Below are positions 57,257 through 64,000 of a stretch of 64,000 nt of DNA, piece after piece; position 1 is the stretch's first letter; every line of letters starts with the position of its first letter. The position numbers and the translations under genes were made by a program. The stretch is from assembly GCF_011745365.1 (NCBI RefSeq), contig NW_024468913.1, positions 3,038,001 to 3,102,000 of the forward strand, in the 5' to 3' direction. Below the pieces are notes generated by a model, which was given only the letters and a program-made list of their open reading frames with translations, made no database searches and was not told the origin of the DNA. This stretch comes from Cryphonectria parasitica EP155 (taxonomy: Eukaryota; Ascomycota; Sordariomycetes; Diaporthales; Cryphonectriaceae).

Positions 57257-58157
57257 TAACAAAGAGAAGGGGAAACAGAGCAAGAACAACGACAATGGCA
57301 ATAACAAATAACACCCCAATAGCAACCTTTTCTTCTTCTTTTCCACCGAGCGACCTGGCCTGTGTGGTTCGGAACAGGGAAGGCAACTACACGGGATGCG
57401 GTCCTTCTCGTTCCCCCCCCCCCCCACTTTCTCCCCTCTCCTCTCTGCTCTTCCTCTCGATTTACCTTCAGGAAACGCGTTGGGCCAGTTGATGGTTACT
57501 TATGTTGGCTTGACTTACGTAGAAAGCAAATTCTCGGCCCTCCTTTTCTTGGTTCGATTGGTCTTTTCTAGTATCACAGTACACGATGAAGTTGATTTCT
57601 CGACGCAGCGTTTTTGCTGTCTTAACCCCCCCTCCCCGTCTTCTTCTTGGGGTTTGTTCATGGAAGGCCCCACCCGGATGATCTTATGATAGACACTCCA
57701 GCGCGTTTTTAATGATATGAACCGAATTCTTTGTTTAGCGAGGATGTTCTCCCCCATCTCAAGTACTTGTCAAATGAAAGACGTTGTTGCTTAATCTCGT
57801 GTGTGTGCGCGCGTAATTTAATAATGTATTGTTCATCATTCGCTCAATGATTAAAATTCAACATGAGGCTGAAGAAAAATAGAAAGAAGAAAGCATAGAA
57901 CGAAGGGGCCCAGTATATACCCGTCTGCGTTGTCCACATTGTTTTGTTTCATTCAGTAGCTGCTACGATCTCCCAAGGGGCGGGTCCAAGCTTCAACAGC
58001 CGGGCCTTCATCCAATCCCCTCTTGTCAACTACACGCAGGTGGTATTCTCCAGGCTGCCCCCTTCTTTGAAAAGCACATGAACTCCCGCAACTCTGATTC
58101 CACAAAATCTAATCCGCAGCACCGAAGAGAAGGAAGAGGTAGATCGCCATGGGCAGT
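57257..58157. other. Intergenic between convergent genes; 13-C run
   Basis: About 900 bp of 3' flanks; C run at 57413-57425, then a pyrimidine-rich stretch. No gene seen. Confidence 0.6.
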
Positions 58158-60267
58158 TTAGTACTCGGCATCGTCGGCTTCCACCTCGAACGAGTCGGCC
58201 GCGACCTCCTCGTAGTCCTTCTCGAGGGCAGCCAGATCCTCACGAGCCTCGCTGAACTCGCCCTCCTCCATACCCTCACCGACGTACCAGTGGACGAAGG
58301 CGCGCTTGCTGTACATGAGATCGAACTTGTTGTCGAGCCGGGACCACGCCTCGGCAATGGCGGTGGTGTTGGACAGCATAGACACGGATCGGTCGACGGA
58401 AGCCAGACCGCCGTCGGCCGGGGTGGCGGCAGGGACAGCCACGGGCTTCTGGTAGTTGATACCGATCTTGAATCCAGTAGGGCACCACTCGACCAGGTTG
58501 AAGGACGCCTTGGCCTTGAGAGCCGCAACAGCGGCGTTGCAGTCGCGAGGGACAACATCGCCGCGGTACAGCAGGGCAACGGCCATGTACTTGCCATTGC
58601 GAGGATCGCACACCACCATCTGGTTATTGGGCTCGAAGCCTAAGGCAGGTGTCAGTTCGCATCTCTCTTTCTCTCTCTCTCTCACACACACACACACAGT
58701 CTTGGGAGTCCGCAAGGAGGTGGGCAAGACTTACACTGGAAGGTCAGGTCGTGGACCTTGAAGCTCTCGTGAGAGCTCTTGCTGGCCGAGATGACCGGAG
58801 CATAGCTGATCAGAGGATAGTGGATACGAGGGTAGGGCACAAGGTTGGTCTGGAACTCGTTCAGGTCGACGTTGAGCGCACCATCGAAACGCAGGGAGGA
58901 GGTGATGGAGCTGACGACCTGAGCAATCAGGCGGTTGAGATGCTCGTAGCTCGGGCGACCAATGTCCAGGTTGCGACGGCAAATATCATAGACGGCCTCG
59001 TTGTCCACAAGGAACGTACAGTCCGAGTTCTCGATCGTGCTGTGGGTCGACAGGACGGCGTTGTAGGGCTCAACGACGGCAGTCGAGACACGAGGGGCCG
59101 GGTAGACGGCGAATTCCAGCTTGCACTTCTTGCCGTAGTCGGCGGACAGGCGCTCCAGGAGGAGGGCACCAAAACCAGAGCCGGTACCACCACCGAAGGA
59201 GTGGAAGATCAAGAAACCCTGCAGACAGCTGCAGTTATCTACCAACAACTCCTGTCAGCGCCGGCCCTCCCAGATGCCCTTAAAAAAAAAACACCAAAAA
59301 GAACCCATTGATTTCTCTCAGTCGGTTCCTACTACTCACCAGCAACACGTCGGATGCGGTCAATGACATTGTCAACCATCTCCTTGCCGATGGTGTAGTG
59401 ACCACGGGCGTAGTTGTTAGCAGCATCCTCCTTGCCGCTGATGAGGAGCTCGGGGTGGAAAAGCTGGCGGTAGCCACCGGTGCGGATCTCGTCGATAGGA
59501 GAGGGGTCGAGATCGACGAAGAGGGACCGTGGCACGTATTTGCCACCGCTGGTCTCGGTGAAAAAGGTCTCATAGGAACCTGGGTCACCGATATCCTTGA
59601 CGTTGGGGTCAGGACGACCGTCAGGGCCGAGACCGTGCTCGAGGAGGTAACTAGAAACGCAGAGTGTCAGCCCTGAGCAGCCAGGCGTATGTTTGGTGGT
59701 TGGGGCAGCGGAACATACAGCTCCCAGGCACTGTTACCAAGCTGGGTACCAGCCTGGCCCAGGTGGAGGTGGAGGACCTATCATGACATGGTCAATATCT
59801 CGATCCGAAGCAGAGGCCGTTAATCTAATCCTGCATTGTGGTAGAAATTGTGCGTAGGGGTTAGGTGGTTGCCGGTGATGCACTAGGCGGCAACGATGTC
59901 GAGATATTCATAGCACCTCGTGATGGCAAAGGGCTGGGGAAGCTAGACTACGAATCGCATCTGGTCTCCCTCCCGCTCCCGCTCTCTCTTGTGTCCACGC
60001 CCAACGGCCTCGCCGAGAAGCTGCTCCGTATGGAGGTCGAGGTGAAAGAAGGCCGCCCGCCAAGGATGATCTTGGATGACTTGCTCGCGATGGTGGCCAG
60101 TAGGCGACCAAACCGTCCCGCATGTTGTGGGAAATAGGGGGCCGTTGTTGACCTCGGGAGCGGGGCGAGGGCCGGTTTGTTTGGATCGAGACAGATCGAG
60201 ACAAGCGCAAGGGGGGGAGCTCAGGAGATTCTTTTGTTTACTGGGCGCAACTCACCTCTCCGTGCAT
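58158..60267 (-). CDS. Alpha-tubulin, 455 aa
   Basis: Microtubule subunit. Minus-strand exons 60267-60256 (12 nt: MHGE), 59777-59719, 59650-59340, 59238-58735, 58639-58158; introns 478, 68, 101 and 95 nt, all GT-AG, phases 0, 2, 1, 1. Exon 2 opens [20 protein letters not shown], the filamentous-fungal alpha-tubulin start. GTP-binding signature [19 protein letters not shown] is intact, as are [52 protein letters not shown], and the C-terminal acidic tail ending [10 protein letters not shown] (terminal Tyr kept). Oddities compared with remembered fungal sequences: His at position 2, Cys at 132 (DNCSC where Gly is usual before LQGF) and [10 protein letters not shown] where Pro or Glu precedes RP. 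The long first intron is typical. The fourth intron holds (TG)n(AG)n repeats. Confidence 0.96.
58664..58699. repeat. (CT)n(CA)n microsatellite in alpha-tubulin intron 4
   Basis: Compound dinucleotide repeat inside the 95-nt intron 58640-58734, occupying over a third of it. Confidence 0.85.
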
Positions 60268-61981
60268 GTTTGCGGTCTGAAGAGGATATGGGGTGAGGAG
60301 CAAGAAAACAGAAGGGGAAAAAACAGCAGCTGTCTGCGCGACACGCAATTGGGTCGTGGGCAATCGTGACTGCGTGTCGAAGGGGTTGTTGATAGAGGAG
60401 GACGAAATGGGTTATTTGCTTGGATAGGATGTGGGCGGGTAGGGGAAGGGAGCTCTGGCTCATGGGGGGGGGGGTTGCGCTGGCAAAGCTGAGTGTCAGG
60501 GGTAAAACGAGGCCAGGGGTTCTGTTTCCCCCCTCCGAGTGCGGGGCAGCACTACCGCACATGTACCTCAGCAGCTGGTTGTAGGCCACGTTCTGGCGCG
60601 GAATGGCAATGGCCACACCGCTTATGAGCATTGCGTCCGCTCATTGGATGACAGCTACCGCAGAGGATCCCCAGCACTCAACCGCGGCGGCTTCCACTCG
60701 TCCTGGGGAGGTCGCCAAGCCCAATAGCGCCGTCACCACGAGCCATCAAAGAAGTGCCAGTCAGGGTTTGGTTGCTGTGGCAGATTCGAGCACCGCCGAA
60801 AGATTGCCGTTGTAGATGGAATGTGTTATATCTTGATGATGAAGCCGCCATTGGCAGAAATCTTACTAGGCAGTGTCTCTGCTGCATTCCCAGTATTGTT
60901 CGTGTGTGTTCTTGGCGATGAGTCCCTCATCCGACACATGTTTTGATGTTTAGCGGCGTTGCACAGAGTGCAGATCCCCTCCAAGCCTGCACGGCCTGAC
61001 TCGACATCAAAGTTCAGAAACGACCTGTATGCCATCAAAGGACACTACATGAACACAAGGCCATGCAATATCTACGGACTCTAGTGTAGAGTCTACTGTA
61101 GTTGCCCCTAGATTGTTCTATTTGTTTTATTCATTGCCCGAGGTGTGATGAGAGACACATGTACCCACTAGGAAAGTAATTGCAATTCAGCGTGTATGAG
61201 CAGCGTCAAGACGAACACAAGTAGTGCTTGATAGGTAATCGGGCGGCTGTCCATGGGAGCTTTCATCAACATGATGCAACGAGAGCCACAAAATCTACAG
61301 AGCCCTCGCACTGCTGGTTCTTGTCATCATCATGAAACGCGGCACATGAGGATCTGTGCTGCGCTTCGGCTGTAAGCATCCATTCTGCCGGGTGCAGCAT
61401 CAGCGTGTAAGACGCTTAATCACCCACATTCTGGGGTCCAGCCTAGGTCACCGGGTAACGTCATACGGGGGTACCAGATTCACGGACTTGTCAAGTAAAA
61501 GAACTCAAAAGAGAGTGAGGGGGATATGTGTTTGGAAAAGGGCCCTCGTCCAAAGACCTAGGCCAAGTCCATTCCTAATACTCCTAACTGATGTGTAAAA
61601 CAAACCCCAACCCCCCCCCCCCCCATTCGCCTGCTGTCGGTCAACCACGGAAAACATCATCCACTTTTCACGACGTGGAAGGGTCTGTCCCTCGCACAAG
61701 CTCTGTGCGGCTCCCAAATGACTCATCTTGCACATGTATCGTCAAGCAGGTAGGTATCCATCGTCTCCTCATCAAGTATTATTAAAGCCGCCCGGGGTAT
61801 CGGTGGGCTGGCCATCGTGGGAAAATAGTATGCATGAGCACACCACAAACAATTCGGCCATTACAATTCGGGTCGAGAGTGCAGGTGCCATGCCGTGTCT
61901 AATCTCTGTACAAGAAGCAGAAAGGCTTTCGAAGTCCAAATGGCCGATCATGATCTGGCCAGGTCGAGCGCAGCCCCTGCC
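60268..61981. other. Intergenic, upstream of alpha-tubulin; poly-G and poly-C runs
   Basis: About 1.7 kb with an 11-G run (60464-60474) and a 14-C run (61611-61624). An inverted TAGAGTCTACTGTAG-like sequence lies near 61084-61100. No gene recognised. Confidence 0.5.
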
Positions 61982-62816
61982 TCAGAGCATGTAGGCAAGC
62001 AGGCCAAAAGCGGCGGCGGCGGCACCGGTACCGACCATCTGGATGTTGGTAGGGACAGCGCCGGCAGTGGAGGTCGAGGACGCGGCAGCAGTCGAGGAGC
62101 CGGAGGCAGAGCTTCCACTGGCACTAGCAGTGCCGGAGGAGGCAGCAGAGCTGGTGGTAGACGAACTGGTGGTCGCGTCGGAAGGGTCAAGGGTACCGCA
62201 GTGGTCCGCGATGGAAGTGGTGCAGTTGGCCTGCGCCTGCTGGTCGTTCTCGTACTCGGTGATACAGTCGCTGTAGGCTTGCTCGCAGACAAACTGGTAC
62301 GCGGCTGGTCAGCGGGCAGGGAACAAAAGAGAGACGAGTTAGAGATGCGCTTCAACTTACATAATCGATGGTCTCGGTGTAGTACTGCAGGCCGGGCTCG
62401 CTGCCGTTCTGGCAGGTGCAGTAGTAGTCGAGAGTGGTCTGTGTAGCAGCGTCAGTCAATAGTGCGGCCCGGGTAGATCGGACATGTCATAGACAGCCAT
62501 TGGACGTACGTAGTCACAGGTGTTTCCGATGGGGTCGTTGGCGCAGAGCTCGCTGCAGGTGTTCTCCTGGGCTATGCACCAGGTGTCTGTTCATCCAGGG
62601 TGAGTAGCTGATCATAACTCGAGGGAAATGGAAAGGAATGTGCCATGGAGCATCCCCGGGAAGGGAAGAAGGAGATGAAGAGGCAGGAAATGGATCGCTG
62701 GACTTACTTCGCTCAGTATCGGTGATCTCGCTGACATTGATGGTGAACTCGGTCGAGTTCTGGGCGGCGACCATGGTGAGCGCAGAAAGCGCGATGAATG
62801 CGGTGACGGAGTGCAT
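61982..62816 (-). CDS. Secreted Cys-rich, GPI-anchored cell-surface protein, 191 aa
   Basis: Minus-strand exons 62816-62708, 62586-62510, 62438-62361, 62293-61982; introns 121, 71 and 67 nt, phases 1, 0, 0. Signal peptide MHSVTAFIALSALTMVAAQ (cleavage after about 19). The mature domain (20-115) has regularly spaced Cys: NTWCIAQENTCSELC, GNTCDYTTLDYYCTCQNGSE, FVCEQAYSDCITEYEND, ANCTTSIADHC, with N-glycosylation sites (NST, NVS, NGS, NCT). A Ser/Thr/Ala-rich stalk (about 120-165) and a hydrophobic end (MVGTGAAAAAFGLLAYML) form a GPI-anchor signal. The Cys pattern recalls the fungal DUF7707 family more than CFEM; I cannot confirm this. Role probably in the cell wall; specific function unknown. 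Confidence 0.85.
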
Positions 62817-64000
62817 CGTGACTGTGGACGTGGATGGATGGATGTTACGGGATATTGAGGTTGATTGTTGTTTCTTTTGGCTGGTGTCTGTTTGCTGAAA
62901 CAGGTTCGAAGACGAGATGAATCAAACGCCAAAGTGTATGACTGTTTGGTAAATGGAGTTGATGTACGGATGGGAGGAAGGCAGATATTTGTTTGTTGTG
63001 GAGGAGTAGAAAGGGAAGCAAGAAACGGAGAAAGATAAAGGGCGAGGGTGGGATGTTATCCACGTCACCAAAAGATTAAAAGGCGAGCTTGCAAGACCTC
63101 TCTCAGGAAGGAAGAAAGGAGCAACAGGTCATTCACACGGCAATGGAGGGCAGTAGTCAAGAATTTATTCCTCGAGAAGGCCGGGGGGCCGACCTGCCAA
63201 AGTTTACTATGTACACAACAACACAAGACCAAGACAAGCAGACCAAGGCCGGGACAACAGAAGAGAAGGGCAGGACCGGAGGGAGAAGGTCACCGAAACC
63301 TCACGATAGCGGATGGACGGGGCTAGACAGGGGTACTGGGATACAATGCCCAGGGATACAGGGGCCTGGGTGCCTGTCTCGCTGCAGGTCGAGAGCTCCA
63401 GACGGAAGACCTGGGGACGGGAATTGATATCTCTCATTGGTCCAGACCGGCACGCACGGCTCTACAGGCCTGGTGCGTGACCAGGGGGGCCTAGGCGATG
63501 CCGCTACTTGCCAGGCCCAGGTGGGGGGGGGGGAGGTTTCCCATGATGCTCCATAGAGGCTCTGGTCCCCCATGATGCCGACGACGGCGGACCTGCGCGA
63601 CTGTCACCTTTTTTTGTAAATCCCATGATGTATGGTACTATGATACGTAGACAGGGCAAGAGCGTTCAGGGGAGAGGGGGCAAAGGGGGGGGGGGGCGCA
63701 GGTTTGAGGAAGGACCAAGATGGCATTGGCATGGCATGGCATTGGTCTTGGATTGCAACGATTATGGGACGGTACTACGGTAGCACCGACCGGGTACAAG
63801 ATTGGGATGGGAGAAAGGCGGTCATGGCATCACAGCGCAGACAGAGGTGGAATGATGCATTCTGTTTCATGTGCGACTATCAATCCCATCTTTTGCTTTG
63901 ATTATCCGCCAGAGCGAATTGCTATTCCCTGTCATCTTTTTTCTGTCACCCTCTCAAGCATGCTATAGTAGTACCTGCTTACTCCATCCGGAATAAGCCT
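62817..64000. other. Intergenic to window end; poly-G runs and palindrome copies
   Basis: About 1.2 kb upstream of the GPI protein gene. G runs at 63523-63533 and 63685-63696; palindrome-like GGTACTATGATAC at 63634-63646, GGTACTACGG at 63771 and CTATAGTAGTAC near 63962. No gene recognised. Confidence 0.5.

Noticed and set aside
34850..60267. Functional cluster of prefoldin 5, prefoldin 1 and alpha-tubulin
   Set aside because: They are related in function but 18-25 kb apart with unrelated genes between; co-location is probably chance.
1..64000. CRISPR arrays, prophage, biosynthetic clusters, intact transposons
   Set aside because: No regularly spaced repeats, no transposase, integrase, reverse transcriptase, PKS or NRPS sequence recognised.

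Overview
The window is nuclear DNA of a filamentous ascomycete, most likely a Sordariomycete. The evidence is short (about 50-480 nt) GT-AG introns with fungal splice sites, a dispersed single 5S rRNA gene of the Neurospora type, an alpha-tubulin that starts M-x-G-E-V-L-H-L, and protein families that are otherwise fungal only. No prokaryotic operon, CRISPR array, secondary-metabolite cluster, virus or intact transposon was found. I rebuilt the gene models by hand from splice sites and reading phase; every multi-exon model given here closes in frame.

Layout, left to right. 1-732: 3' end of a Nup84/Nup107 nucleoporin gene. 2906-3216: possible 62-residue membrane protein (minus). 4026-6228: mitochondrial prolyl-tRNA synthetase (minus), divergent from NOC1/MAK21 ribosome biogenesis factor (6712-9822). 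9986-10678: small unknown protein (minus). 11958-13038: mitochondrial-type hotdog thioesterase. 14253-15178: APS kinase. 15458-16917: V-ATPase subunit C (minus). 18381-21761: large Gln-rich protein with AT-hooks. 22947-24649: F-box protein (minus). 24650-32005: 7.4 kb in which I find no convincing gene. 32006-33141: unknown conserved-looking protein. 33669-34534: ESCRT-I VPS37 (minus), divergent from prefoldin 5 (34850-35663). About 35870-36066: candidate pol III unit. 36636-38432: unknown protein with a KH-like segment (minus). 39796-42186: ORC1. 42257-43961: PRP46 splicing WD40 protein (minus). 44231-44350: 5S rRNA. 44738-46058: NAS6/gankyrin. 46277-48974: TMF1-like golgin (minus). 50238-51518: alkaline ceramidase (minus). 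52915-53510: prefoldin 1. 55356-57256: coiled-coil protein with a fungal C-terminal domain. 58158-60267: alpha-tubulin (minus). 61982-62816: secreted Cys-rich GPI-anchored protein (minus).

The genes are mostly housekeeping: nuclear pore, mitochondrial translation, 60S ribosome assembly, sulfate assimilation, vacuolar acidification, endosomal sorting, replication origin recognition, splicing, proteasome assembly, tubulin and its folding (two prefoldin subunits plus alpha-tubulin). They do not form a pathway cluster. Convergent pairs are tightly packed (70 bp between ORC1 and PRP46), while several divergent pairs share short promoters.

I did not find a clear new biological system. The signals most worth checking are the candidate pol III/SINE-like unit near 36 kb, a dispersed 12-bp palindrome confined to intergenic DNA, the unexplained 7.4-kb gap with a cluster of bZIP-like half-sites, and a GC-AG intron beside a 14-nt exon in the NAS6 gene.
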